64,000 nt of DNA. Origin: JAFAXA01 sp963777325. GTDB taxonomy: Bacteria; Pseudomonadota; Alphaproteobacteria; Acetobacterales; Acetobacteraceae. The stretch spans positions 444,257-508,256 of the forward strand of contig CAVZQE010000020.1 in the NCBI GenBank assembly GCA_963777325.1. Reading direction: 5' to 3'. The notes beneath the pieces are model-generated. The model did no database searches, was not told where the DNA came from, and saw only the letters and a list, made by a program, of their open reading frames with translations. Of the stretch, positions 34,096 to 42,995 are shown piece by piece; position 1 is the first letter of the stretch; each line of letters begins with the position of its first letter. A program made the translations under genes and the position numbers.

Positions 34096-36032
34096 GGCTC
34101 GGCGACCATGCGGATACAGGAGGGTAGAGCCACGTAGTCGCTCAGTCTCAGCGCCCAGCGGAGCCCGCCGCCGTCGCATCCGGGCATTCGCGCGAAGCCC
34201 AGACGGGCGTAGTGCTCCTGCACCATTCCGTTCCTGTCACTCGGGCGATACTCTCCGATCAGCCGCTCAGCCCCGAGGCGTACCGCTTCGGCCGCTACGA
34301 CCTCGAGCGTCGCGCGCTCAACGCCCCGCCCGAGGACGCGGCAACTCATCAGCCACGTGTCAAGCAGCAGGTCACGGCTGTCCCGCTCGAAGCGGCCGAT
34401 CACGACGGCGATGATGCCGTTATCGCCGTAGCGGTCTATCAGCCGGAACCGCAGGGCGAGGCTGCGCGGGTCCGACAGAAGCGCAACTGCCGCAGCCTCC
34501 GTGATCCGGCGTGTCGTCAAATTGAACTGGTTGGTCTTGTTGATGAGCTGCACGACCCGGGGCAGGGTCACGGGATCGAACCGCCCCCAGCGCGCCTCCA
34601 TGTCGAGCCCGCAAAGATAGGAGTCGAGATCGGTCGCGGACGCTACCCCGTCCTCGCGCGCGAGATTGGCTTGGTAGTGCTCGCTTCGCGTGCGATCCTC
34701 GGCTGTGAGGCGAGTGGCCTCGAAGTAGCCCGCGTCGGCCAGGCAGGCGGCATAATGCGCCACATCGTCCGGCAGTTCCGGCACTGCAACCATCGGCAGT
34801 TCGCGGCGGACAAAGTTGCGCTCGAACGGGTTGTCATCGGCGAAGACGATCGAGTTGAGTCCGATCCGCAACCGCTCCGAGATCGAGCGGATATTGGCGG
34901 CCTTGTCGGACCAGTTGGCGACGAGGCAGGCGATGTTCTCACGCTTGAGCACCATCTCCGGATGATGGTCGAACGGCGCCCAGGCGTTGGCCTCGTCGTT
35001 CTTGGAGCAGACCGCGAGGATCACCCCCCGGCATGCCAGCGCCGCGACATGCTTCTGAAACCCGGCGAACGCCTCCCCGAGCGCATGGCCTTGCCCGAGC
35101 ACGATGCCCTCCAGGCCATCGTCGCCGACCACACCGCCCCAGAGGGTGTTGTCGAGATCGAGCACGAGGCATTTGCGCGCCCTGCCCTGCAGCGCCGCCA
35201 GGAGCCGGGCTACCAGGTCGCCATAGACGTGCGCCGCGCCGGGATGCGTCTCCTGCTTTGCCCGGTGCCAGAGCACGGGATCATGCCAGGCCCGCAGACC
35301 ATCGCGCGCGGCCATCGTGTCCAGGGCCACGAGCTCGACACCAGCGATGTCCGCCTCGTGGCGCAGCGCCGCGTTCAGCCGCTCTGTTACCCGGGCGGGA
35401 GAGCCGGGCAAGCGCTGCTCGTTGCTGCCGAGCAAGGCTGGGAAGATGGGCAGAACGGTTTGCTGGAGGACCGCCGCGCCGAGCGTTTCCGCAACCCGCC
35501 GCCAGGCGCCGGTGATCTGGCCGACGAGCGCGGCGAAGCGGCGTTCGACATCGGCGGCCTCGTCGCCGGGCCGGAAGCCGGCCAGCAGGTGGTGTGCATC
35601 CAGGGCAAAGAGGACGGCATCCGGACGGAACCGATGCAGCCCCGACGACGGGTCCATCAGCTCCTGAAAGTGCTGGCCGTAGCCGCAGACATAGACCGTG
35701 AGCCAGATCTCATGGCGAAGAGCCGCCACGCGCAAACCCGCCACGAGATGCGCGGCCGTGGAAGAGGCAAGCACGGCGAGCCGCACGGGTCTCGCCGCGA
35801 GCCCCGCCGGCGGCCCGCGGCCGAGCAGCCGGAGCGCGGTGCGGTCTACCCGAGCCGTGCCGAGGCTGTTCAGCGAGGTTCGGGCAAGCCCGACGAGGGC
35901 TGGCCACGCCCCCTCGGTCTCCCCGAAGTCAATCGCTTGCAAGGCCGGGCCCAGGTCGGGCGCCGGAGGAAGCCAGTACAGTTCGGGAAACACCGGACGC
36001 GATTGACCTTTGCAACCTGTGATTGATAACAT
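34092..36032 (-). CDS. FkbH-like HAD-family protein with C-terminal acetyltransferase-like domain
   Basis: About 646 residues from ATG 36032 (a TTG at 36035 is just upstream). The N-terminal third is an SGNH-like region. The HAD domain has the nucleophile motif KCLVLDLDNTLWGGVVGDDG (D-x-D-x-T), then VCSKNDEANAWAPFDHHPEM and VFADDNPFERNFVRRELP. A GNAT-like domain follows at the end (RLIGEYRPSDRNGMVQEHYA). Known FkbH proteins load a glyceryl group from 1,3-bisphosphoglycerate onto an ACP. The ACP gene two places downstream fits this. It is first in the operon. Confidence 0.9.
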   Translation of the reverse strand: MLSITGCKGQSRPVFPELYWLPPAPDLGPALQAIDFGETEGAWPALVGLARTSLNSLGTARVDRTALRLLGRGPPAGLAARPVRLAVLASSTAAHLVAGLRVAALRHEIWLTVYVCGYGQHFQELMDPSSGLHRFRPDAVLFALDAHHLLAGFRPGDEAADVERRFAALVGQITGAWRRVAETLGAAVLQQTVLPIFPALLGSNEQRLPGSPARVTERLNAALRHEADIAGVELVALDTMAARDGLRAWHDPVLWHRAKQETHPGAAHVYGDLVARLLAALQGRARKCLVLDLDNTLWGGVVGDDGLEGIVLGQGHALGEAFAGFQKHVAALACRGVILAVCSKNDEANAWAPFDHHPEMVLKRENIACLVANWSDKAANIRSISERLRIGLNSIVFADDNPFERNFVRRELPMVAVPELPDDVAHYAACLADAGYFEATRLTAEDRTRSEHYQANLAREDGVASATDLDSYLCGLDMEARWGRFDPVTLPRVVQLINKTNQFNLTTRRITEAAAVALLSDPRSLALRFRLIDRYGDNGIIAVVIGRFERDSRDLLLDTWLMSCRVLGRGVERATLEVVAAEAVRLGAERLIGEYRPSDRNGMVQEHYARLGFARMPGCDGGGLRWALRLSDYVALPSCIRMVAEP

Positions 36033-36180
36033 CAAACCATCTGAACGCGCACCGTCTTTTTACGCGGCCGGCGTTCAACCCGGCCCGTCTCAGGAGGGGC
36101 GCGGAACCGTGAGATCGCGCGATCCGTTTACCGAAAGGGCGGAAGCGGGCACCGTGCGGGGCGGGCTACGGCCGACATGG

Positions 36181-38181
36181 ATGGCGAGAATGGCACGACG
36201 GCGGATACCCCGAACTGCTCTGGTGCTGGGGGCGATCGTCCTCGTCATCGTCCTTGTGGTGGCCTTCTGGCGGTGGGATTGGTTCATCCCCCTGGTCGAG
36301 CGCGAGGCATCCTCAGCGCTCGGGCGCCGGGTCACCATCGCGCATCTTCACGTCGATCCGGGGCACATCACCCGCATCGTCGCCGATGACGTCGAGGTCG
36401 CGAATCCGGCCGGCTTTCCGCCCGACTCCCGTTTCGCGACCATCCAGCATCTCGGGATTTCCATCGACCTGTGGGCGCTGATCCGGAGCCGCGCGGTCAT
36501 CCTGCCGGCGATCGACGTTGATCATCCGGTTGTCGCCGTCGCGACCGGGCCGAACGGAGAGGAGAACTGGCGACTGGCTTCGAGCGGCAGCACGTCCGGG
36601 AAGAGCGGCTCGAGCTCCTCTCCCAAGATCGGAACCTTGAACATCGTGGACGGCAAGGCGACGGTGAAGGTTCCGAGACTGAAGGCCGACTTCGCGCTCG
36701 ATGTCGCGACCCGCGCTGCCTCCGGCGACCAGAACGCGTCGCAGATCCTGGTCGATGCCAAAGGCACCTATGCCGGGCAGCCTATCACCGGCCAGTTCGT
36801 GGGCGGAGCCGTGCTCTCCCTGCGCGACGCGACAAAGCCCTACCCGATCGATCTGCGCGTGGAGAACGGGCCGACCCGGGTCACCCTCGTCGGAACCGTG
36901 CAAGACCCGCTCGCCTTCAAGGGAGCCGACGTCAAGCTGACGTTGCAAGGAGCGAGCATGTCGGCGCTGTTCCCGCTGATCGGAATTCCGATACCCGAAA
37001 CGCCGCCCTATAAGGTGGCGGGCGATCTCTCCTATTCAGCTGGAAAAATTCATTTCGATCGTTTCAACGGCGTGGTCGGCCACAGCGACCTTGCCGGCAG
37101 CATCCATGTCGATCCCGGCAAGGATCGGCCCGAGGTCACGGCGAATCTGAGGTCGCGCCGGGTCGAACTCGCCGATCTCGGCGGCTTCATCGGGGGCACG
37201 CCGGGCAAGGCGTCAACCGCTGAAACACCGGAGCAGAAGCGCGCGCAGGCGCAGGCGGCGGCTCGTCCTGGCCTTCTGCCGGACAAGCCCTTCAATATAC
37301 CGAGGATCAAGGCCGCCGACTTTCACGTGAAATATCGCGGCGAGCGGATCGAGGGCCAGTCGATGCCCCTGGACGACCTGGCCGTCGACCTCGACATCGA
37401 GAACGGCGCCATCCGCCTCCATCCGGTCACCTTCGGCGTCGGACCCGGCCGCATCGAGGGCGATGTCGCGATGGACGAGAACAACAACGTGCTTTCGACC
37501 AAGGCGAGCGTCGACTTCAAGAAGGTGGCTTTGTCGCGCCTGCTGTCATCCACTCACATTTTTGGCGGCACGGGCACGATTGGGGGCCGGCTTGAGATCG
37601 ACACCACCGGCAACTCTCTCGCCAAAATGATGGCCGACGGCAATGGCAGCGTTAAGCTGTTCATGACCGGCGGCGATCTTAGCGCGATGCTGGTCGATCT
37701 GTCCGGGCTGGATTTTGGCAGCGCGATCATCTCGGCGCTCGGCCTTCCCAAGCGAACCCCCATTCGGTGCATGGTCGCCGACCTGCCGCTGCACCAGGGA
37801 ATCTTGTCTACCCGGACGATGCTCCTCGATACCGAGGAAGCGAACATCACGGGCAAGGGTACGGTGGATTTCAGGAACGAGACGATCGACTACCAGATCG
37901 AGCAGCAGGCCAAGCATTTCACGATCGGCTCCCTTCCAGGACCGATCGACATTCGCGGGCGGCTCAAGAGTCCGAGCATCGCTCCGAGCGCGGAAACCGC
38001 GGCTCGCGGCGGCATCGCCGCAGCCCTGGGAGTTCTGCTGACGCCGCTCGGAGCGCTTCTTCCGACCATTCAGCTGGGGCTGGGTGAAGATAACGACTGC
38101 GCCAAGCTCATCAGGTCGGCGGCCGCGAGCGGCAGCAACAAGGTGAGCCCGAACCAGATCCGAGCGCGGACGGGCAAATGA
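36181..38181 (+). CDS. AsmA family protein
   Basis: About 666 residues from ATG 36181; an in-frame ATG lies at 36190, and the frame is open upstream without a better start. A cytoplasmic basic head is followed by one N-terminal helix (TALVLGAIVLVIVLVVAFWR) and then a long periplasmic beta-rich part. The AsmA head has EREASSALGRRVTIAHLHVD and the AsmA_2 tail region has GTGTIGGRLEIDTTGNSLA, then LDTEEANITGKGTVDFRNET. Family members (AsmA, YhjG, TamB relatives) form grooves that move phospholipids to the outer membrane. Divergent from the FkbH gene. Confidence 0.88.
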   Translation: MARMARRRIPRTALVLGAIVLVIVLVVAFWRWDWFIPLVEREASSALGRRVTIAHLHVDPGHITRIVADDVEVANPAGFPPDSRFATIQHLGISIDLWALIRSRAVILPAIDVDHPVVAVATGPNGEENWRLASSGSTSGKSGSSSSPKIGTLNIVDGKATVKVPRLKADFALDVATRAASGDQNASQILVDAKGTYAGQPITGQFVGGAVLSLRDATKPYPIDLRVENGPTRVTLVGTVQDPLAFKGADVKLTLQGASMSALFPLIGIPIPETPPYKVAGDLSYSAGKIHFDRFNGVVGHSDLAGSIHVDPGKDRPEVTANLRSRRVELADLGGFIGGTPGKASTAETPEQKRAQAQAAARPGLLPDKPFNIPRIKAADFHVKYRGERIEGQSMPLDDLAVDLDIENGAIRLHPVTFGVGPGRIEGDVAMDENNNVLSTKASVDFKKVALSRLLSSTHIFGGTGTIGGRLEIDTTGNSLAKMMADGNGSVKLFMTGGDLSAMLVDLSGLDFGSAIISALGLPKRTPIRCMVADLPLHQGILSTRTMLLDTEEANITGKGTVDFRNETIDYQIEQQAKHFTIGSLPGPIDIRGRLKSPSIAPSAETAARGGIAAALGVLLTPLGALLPTIQLGLGEDNDCAKLIRSAAASGSNKVSPNQIRARTGK

Positions 38182-38241
38182 ACAGCCTTCGCCCGACTTG
38201 CCATCTGTAAGTCTCTCATGCTGGATAGCGCCGTTCCGGTC

Positions 38242-38259
38242 GCGCCCTGGTTCGGGCGC
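38242..38259 (+). terminator. Short GC hairpin after the AsmA gene
   Basis: GCGCCC (38242-38247) and GGGCGC (38254-38259) pair around TGGTTC, 60 bases after the asmA-like stop and 33 before the sigma gene. There is no T-run, so it is a weak terminator candidate at best. Confidence 0.25.
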
Positions 38260-38291
38260 AGCCGCGTCCGCGGAGACTAGACGAAGCCCTC

Positions 38292-38825
38292 ATGGCATTG
38301 ACAATCTTGCTAGAGCACTGCGCCGCCGGCGATGCCGATGCGCTCCGCCAGATTTACGAGTTGCAGGCAGCTAGGCTGCACGGAGTCGCGCTTCGCATCG
38401 TGCGGCAGCCCGCGCTGGCGGCCGATGTCGTGCATGATGCTTTCGTCAGTGTCTGGCAATTCGCCTCCACGTTCGATCCCGAGCGCGGCAGTCCGGAGGC
38501 CTGGCTGACCAGCATCATCCGCCATCGCGCGCTCGACACGGTGAGGCGGCACCGGCGCGAGGTCACGGTCGGCTTCGAGCATGACGCGGAGCAGATCGAC
38601 ACCGATCCCGATCCGCTTGCCCGATTACAGGGGAGTTCCGAGGCCGCCGCGCTGCATCGATGCCTCCGGGAACTGGACACGGACAAACGGCGGCTGATCG
38701 CGATGGCCTTTCTTGACGGCCTGACCCACAACCAGCTCGCCCGGACGCTCGCGCTGCCGCTCGGGAGCGTGAAATCGGGCATCCGGCGCGGGCTTGCGGC
38801 TCTCCGCCGGTGCCTCGAACCATGA
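38292..38825 (+). CDS. ECF-type RNA polymerase sigma factor (SigK-like)
   Basis: A 177-residue sigma factor with regions 2 and 4 only. Region 2 has LHGVALRIVRQPALAADVVH, then DAFVSVWQFASTFDPERGSP and AWLTSIIRHRALDTVRR. Region 4 has DGLTHNQLARTLALPLGSVK and SGIRRGLAALRRCL. The WLTSIIRHRALD type and its partner gene fit the ECF19/SigK group paired with RskA anti-sigma factors. The stop overlaps the anti-sigma start by ATGA. Confidence 0.93.
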   Translation: MALTILLEHCAAGDADALRQIYELQAARLHGVALRIVRQPALAADVVHDAFVSVWQFASTFDPERGSPEAWLTSIIRHRALDTVRRHRREVTVGFEHDAEQIDTDPDPLARLQGSSEAAALHRCLRELDTDKRRLIAMAFLDGLTHNQLARTLALPLGSVKSGIRRGLAALRRCLEP

Positions 38826-39547
38826 GCGGCGAACCGGACGACGACGAGCTGACGGCCGGGGCGTACGTGTTAGGCGTCCTGGAGCCGGGGGAAGCGCACG
38901 AGGTCGAGCAGCGGGCCGAGCAGAATGCAGCCCTTGCCGTCTCCATCGACGCCTGGCGCGCCCGCCTCGCGCCCCTGGCCACGGCGGTCCGGCCGGTCCC
39001 GCCGCCGCCTCAACTATGGCGGCGGATCGAAACGACGCTCGGCTTCGCTGCTCCGCCCGCCGCCGCCGCCGCCGCGCCGCCTCCCGTGCTGGCCGCGCCT
39101 TCGCCATCCCTCAAGCGGCTCCGGAGCAGGATGCGGTTGTGGCGGTTCGCGACCGTGGGCGCGCTTGCGCTGGCCGCCGCGTTCGCGGGCGTCGCCTATG
39201 TCGAGCACCGCGCTCCGCCGCAGTTCACGGCCTCGCTGTTGCCCGGGAACGCCCCGAAGCCGGTGTTTCTCGCCCGGCTGGAGCCGGATGGAGCGCTGCT
39301 GGTGCGGCCCGTGGCAGACGTCCCCGTCCAGTCCGGCAAGGATCTCGAACTTTGGGCGCTGCCGGAGGGGGCCAAGGCGCCGAGATCGCTCGGCGTGCTG
39401 CCCGCGATCGGACGGCGTCTCACAGTGCATGGCCTCCGCCCGGCCGGCACGCAGCTTCTGGTCAGCCTCGAGCCGGCGGGCGGCTCACCGACGGGCGCCC
39501 CGACCGGGCCGGTCCTCTACGCCGGCACGCTCGAACAGCTGGACTGA
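38822..39547 (+). CDS. Anti-sigma factor, RskA/anti-sigma-K type
   Basis: A 241-residue membrane protein. The N-terminal cytoplasmic sigma-binding part has DDELTAGAYVLGVLEPGEAH, then RAEQNAALAVSIDAWRARLA and the conserved PPPPQLWRRIE. An Ala/Pro-rich linker leads to one helix (FATVGALALAAAFAGVAYVE, about residues 108-128). The periplasmic RskA domain has KDLELWALPEGAKAPRSLGV and VSLEPAGGSPTGAPTGPVLY. It holds the sigma factor at the membrane until a periplasmic signal releases it. It converges on mpg with a 3-base gap. Confidence 0.9.
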   Translation: MSGEPDDDELTAGAYVLGVLEPGEAHEVEQRAEQNAALAVSIDAWRARLAPLATAVRPVPPPPQLWRRIETTLGFAAPPAAAAAAPPPVLAAPSPSLKRLRSRMRLWRFATVGALALAAAFAGVAYVEHRAPPQFTASLLPGNAPKPVFLARLEPDGALLVRPVADVPVQSGKDLELWALPEGAKAPRSLGVLPAIGRRLTVHGLRPAGTQLLVSLEPAGGSPTGAPTGPVLYAGTLEQLD

Positions 39548-39550
39548 GGC

Positions 39551-40153
39551 TCAGAGGTTCAGAGCCGGCGGACCGCTGACGAACCGGCTCCGGCGTGCGT
39601 AGAACCGCAGCGGAAGGTGCGCGTCGCGCGTGATGCCGATCCGGGTGCTGACACCCACATCCCCGATCGTCTCGCCGCCTTCGGCAAGAAACAGGAGACC
39701 TTCGCGACAGAGATCGAGGCCATCGAAACCGCGGTCCACGGCGAAGGCTGCCGCGAGCCGTCCCGGTCCACGGGCAAGATCCCGGACATCGTCCGTGCCC
39801 CGCAAGGCCTTCATCCGCTCCACCCCCGAAAGCGGCTGCACCGCACGGATCAGGACGCCGCTGCCCACCCCCTCCGGCCCGCCGGAGACGTTGAGCATCC
39901 AAAACAAGCCGTAGGAGCGGTAGACATACGCATGGCCTCGCGCGAGGAAGAGTGACCGGTTCCGCTCGGTCATGCGGCGATACGCGTGGCACGCGGCATC
40001 GCCCTCCAGATAGGCTTCGACTTCGACGATCCGGCCGGTGATGCGCTGCTGCTCACCCTCTCGGACGAGCAGCTTGCCGAGCAGAAACCGGGCGAGCGCG
40101 GTCGTGTCCTCGGGCAGTTCGTCGCGCGAGAGCGGACGCAAGCCGGACCTCAT
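39551..40153 (-). CDS. DNA-3-methyladenine glycosylase (AAG/Mpg family)
   Basis: A 200-residue DNA repair glycosylase removing alkylated purines. The ATG at 40153 is in an ATGA overlap with the UdgX-type gene; the frame is open far upstream but similarity starts here. Marks are LARFLLGKLLVREGEQQRIT, then GRIVEVEAYLEGDAACHAYR with the catalytic Glu, FLARGHAYVYRSYGLFWMLN, VLIRAVQPLSGVERM and ARGPGRLAAAFAVDRGFDGL. It is the third gene of a DNA-repair operon. Confidence 0.93.
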   Translation of the reverse strand: MRSGLRPLSRDELPEDTTALARFLLGKLLVREGEQQRITGRIVEVEAYLEGDAACHAYRRMTERNRSLFLARGHAYVYRSYGLFWMLNVSGGPEGVGSGVLIRAVQPLSGVERMKALRGTDDVRDLARGPGRLAAAFAVDRGFDGLDLCREGLLFLAEGGETIGDVGVSTRIGITRDAHLPLRFYARRSRFVSGPPALNL

Positions 40154-41598
40154 GCCGAAAGCGCGGCACTCTCGGCGGCGATCGCGGCGGCGCGCGCCAG
40201 ATCGGCCACGAAGGCACGGTATTCGCGCCGCTTGCTCTCCTCGTCCGGGAGGCGGAGCAGAAACGACGGATGCACCGTCACGAACGCCGCCTGCCCGTCT
40301 CCCATGGCGATCCGGTGCCCGCGCTCGCGGGTAATGGTCACCGCCCGCCCCAGCACCGCGCGCGCCGCCGTCGCGCCCATGAGCACGAGCAGCCCGGGCT
40401 TCACCGCCTCGCGCTCCGCGTTCAGCCACGGACTGCAGGCGACGATCTCCACCGTGTCCGGCTTGGCATGGATCCGGCGCTTGCCGCGCGGCACGAACTT
40501 GAAATGCTTGACGGCATTGGTGACATAGAGCGTTCGCCGGTCGATGCCGGCCTCCTCCAAGGCGCGGTCGAGCAGCTGCCCGGCCGGGCCGACGAACGGA
40601 CGGCCGATCAGGTCTTCCTGGTCGCCCGGCTGCTCGCCGATCAGCATCATGCGCGCGTTCGCCGGCCCCTCGCCGAACACGGTCTGTGTCGCGGGCTCCC
40701 ACAGCGGACAGTTCCGGCACTCGGCCGCTTTCTCCGCCAGTTCGGCGAGCGGCGCCCCCGGAGCGGCGGTTCCAGACACGGCAGCGCGGGCGCGAACCGG
40801 CGCAAGCGGCATCGTTTTGGGAGGACGCATTTCCTGCTCCAGCATCTGCTCGGTGCGGCTGGATGCCGACCGGATCAGATCCGGGATCGCCGCCGCCTCG
40901 GGCAAGTTCCGCCAGTATTTCTTCGGCATCTCCGACTGCATCGCGCCGACCTTCAGGCGAGCCGGATTGAAGATGCTGCTGAAATAGGCGCGCCAGTAGA
41001 CTTCCAGCGCATCGTCGTCCGGCACGTCGGCTGGCTCCGCGCCCGGACCGAACGTCAGATCCGTGCCGTCCCAATGCGCGCTGCGATAGGGCGTCAGGAT
41101 CGACCAGGTCATCGTGGCAAAGCGGCGCACAAAAAAAGGCGCGTTCGCTTCAAGGATGAAGTGACCTGGCTCAAACCATGCGACGTAGCGTGTCGCACCG
41201 TTCTCTGCGACCGCGCGAAATCGCACAAAGGCGCGCATTTTGTGCGTGTCCCGGCGCACGGCCTGCGCCAGACGCTGCACGCGCTGCACCTCGGGGTCTG
41301 CCACATCCTCAAGGATGTGGCGCTCTCCCCGGTGCGCCCGAAGCACAAGCTGATAGAGCCACGCGAATCGCTCGGGCTCGCGCGCCTGGATCGCGGTTTC
41401 GCCCAACTCCACGAGCGCCCGCGGCACGCTGAACGTCCCCTGCACAACGGGAAGCGGAGCGGCCTCGGCCAGGAGGTCGGCTTGCTCCCGCACCCACCAG
41501 ACGATCTGGTCCGCCGCGACGTCCGAGAGCACCAGCGCCCGCGTGGCGCGGCGCCACCCGTCCCAATCCGTCTCGTGGGCCAAGGAGACCGCTCGCAT
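40150..41598 (-). CDS. UdgX-type uracil-DNA binding protein fused to a DUF4130 domain
   Basis: A 482-residue two-domain protein. The start at ATG 41598 shares one base with the upstream stop (TGATG). Residues 1-260 are the DUF4130 region (WFEPGHFILEANAPFFVRRF, MTWSILTPYRSAHWDGTDLT). The C-terminal half is a family-4-like uracil-DNA glycosylase. It has Fe-S cysteines starting at C294 and C297 (AECRNCPLWEP), the active-site GEQPGDQEDLIGRPFVGPAG, and the UdgX-specific loop GKRRIHAKP with His about 377. This His forms a covalent bond with the uracil site in characterised UdgX. Confidence 0.9.
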   Translation of the reverse strand: MRAVSLAHETDWDGWRRATRALVLSDVAADQIVWWVREQADLLAEAAPLPVVQGTFSVPRALVELGETAIQAREPERFAWLYQLVLRAHRGERHILEDVADPEVQRVQRLAQAVRRDTHKMRAFVRFRAVAENGATRYVAWFEPGHFILEANAPFFVRRFATMTWSILTPYRSAHWDGTDLTFGPGAEPADVPDDDALEVYWRAYFSSIFNPARLKVGAMQSEMPKKYWRNLPEAAAIPDLIRSASSRTEQMLEQEMRPPKTMPLAPVRARAAVSGTAAPGAPLAELAEKAAECRNCPLWEPATQTVFGEGPANARMMLIGEQPGDQEDLIGRPFVGPAGQLLDRALEEAGIDRRTLYVTNAVKHFKFVPRGKRRIHAKPDTVEIVACSPWLNAEREAVKPGLLVLMGATAARAVLGRAVTITRERGHRIAMGDGQAAFVTVHPSFLLRLPDEESKRREYRAFVADLARAAAIAAESAALSA

Positions 41599-42812
41599 CA
41601 GGCGAACAGCGACCCTTGCACGGGTGGCCGTTTCAGACGGTCGGCAAGCGCCACGGCGTCGAGACCGCGCGGGCGATGGTCGGGCGTCACGACGAACGGC
41701 GCAACCTTGCTCATCGGCAGCCGCAATCGCCCGAGATCGGCCATGCGGAGCGAACGATGACGGCGCGCTCCGATGATTCGGTCGACCGCCTTGACCCCGA
41801 ACCCCGGTACCCGCAGCAACTCCTCGCGCGAGGCCAGATTGATGTCGAGCGGAAAACGACCGCGATTGGCCAAAGCCCAGGCCAGCTTCGGGTCCATGTC
41901 GAGGTCGAGCATCCCGCCCTCGCCCGTTGCGATTTCCGTCACGTCGAACCCATAGAACCGCATCAGCCAATCCGCCTGATACAGCCGGTGTTCGCGCATC
42001 AGTGGCGCCCGTGCGGGCGGCAGGGCGGCGGACGCATCCGGAATCGGACTGAATGCCGAGTAGTAGACCCGGCTCAAGCCATAATTGCCGTACAGATTGG
42101 TGCTGAGGGCGAGAACTGTCCGGTCCGTGCTGTCGTCGGCCCCGACGATCACCTGCGTGCTCTGCCCGGCCGGCGCGAAGCGCGGCGCGCGTGCTTCCGC
42201 CCGCGAGGCGTCGATGCGCGCACGCATGCGCCCCATCGAGCGTCGTATGCTGCCGGCGTTCTTCTCGGGCGCGAGACGGGACAGGCTGCTCTCGCTTGGC
42301 AACTCCACATTGATGCTGAGCCGGTCGGCATAGCGCCCCGCTTCGGCCAGCAATTGAGGATCAGCGTCCGGAATCGTCTTGAGATGGATGTAGCCTCGAA
42401 AGCCATGGGTTTCGCGCAAGGTTCGCGCGACTCCGACCACCTGTTCCATAGTATAATCCGGGTCGCGAATGATGCCGGAGCTGAGAAACAGCCCCTCGAT
42501 ACAGTTGCGGCGATAGAAGCCGAGCGTGAGAGTGACGACTTCCTCCACGGTGAACCGCGCCCGGCGCACGTTCGAGGAGCGGCGATTGATGCAGTAGAGG
42601 CAGTCGTAGATGCAGGAATTGGTCAGCAAGATTTTCAGCAAGGAGATGCAGCGGCCGTCCGGGGCATAGGCGTGGCAAATGCCGAGACTTTCCGTTGACC
42701 CGACGCCCTCCGTCTTGCCCTGCGAACTTCGCTTCTCCGTACCGGACGATGCGCACGATGCGTCATACTTAGCCGCGTCAGCCAAGACCCGCAGCTTGTC
42801 GACTAACTCCAT
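41598..42812 (-). CDS. Putative DNA repair/modification radical SAM protein
   Basis: About 404 residues from ATG 42812. The radical SAM cluster is C67-x3-C71-x2-C74 (TNSCIYDCLYCINRRSSNVR). Further marks are LFLSSGIIRDPDYTMEQV, HLKTIPDADPQLLAEAGRYA and QSTQVIVGADDSTDRTVL. A helix-hairpin-helix DNA-binding motif follows (LLRVPGFGVKAVDRIIGARR). It is the usual partner of UdgX-DUF4130 fusions; the reaction is not known, although the fold recalls spore photoproduct lyase. It heads a three-gene operon with UdgX and the alkyl-purine glycosylase. Confidence 0.88.
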   Translation of the reverse strand: MELVDKLRVLADAAKYDASCASSGTEKRSSQGKTEGVGSTESLGICHAYAPDGRCISLLKILLTNSCIYDCLYCINRRSSNVRRARFTVEEVVTLTLGFYRRNCIEGLFLSSGIIRDPDYTMEQVVGVARTLRETHGFRGYIHLKTIPDADPQLLAEAGRYADRLSINVELPSESSLSRLAPEKNAGSIRRSMGRMRARIDASRAEARAPRFAPAGQSTQVIVGADDSTDRTVLALSTNLYGNYGLSRVYYSAFSPIPDASAALPPARAPLMREHRLYQADWLMRFYGFDVTEIATGEGGMLDLDMDPKLAWALANRGRFPLDINLASREELLRVPGFGVKAVDRIIGARRHRSLRMADLGRLRLPMSKVAPFVVTPDHRPRGLDAVALADRLKRPPVQGSLFA

Positions 42813-42995
42813 CACGAACTCCGGAGTGTTTCTCGTATGTTCTGGGACATCGTCGCGAAAACCGCAAGCGACGGCGTCGCCCAATTCCTACTGCGGAGGA
42901 CATGGTGGACCGTAATGCTTGCGGTAGGGGCTCGTGAACGCTTATCCGATCTTCCGCTCCGGAGTCCTGGCTGAATAATTCGCGCGCTCCTGACC

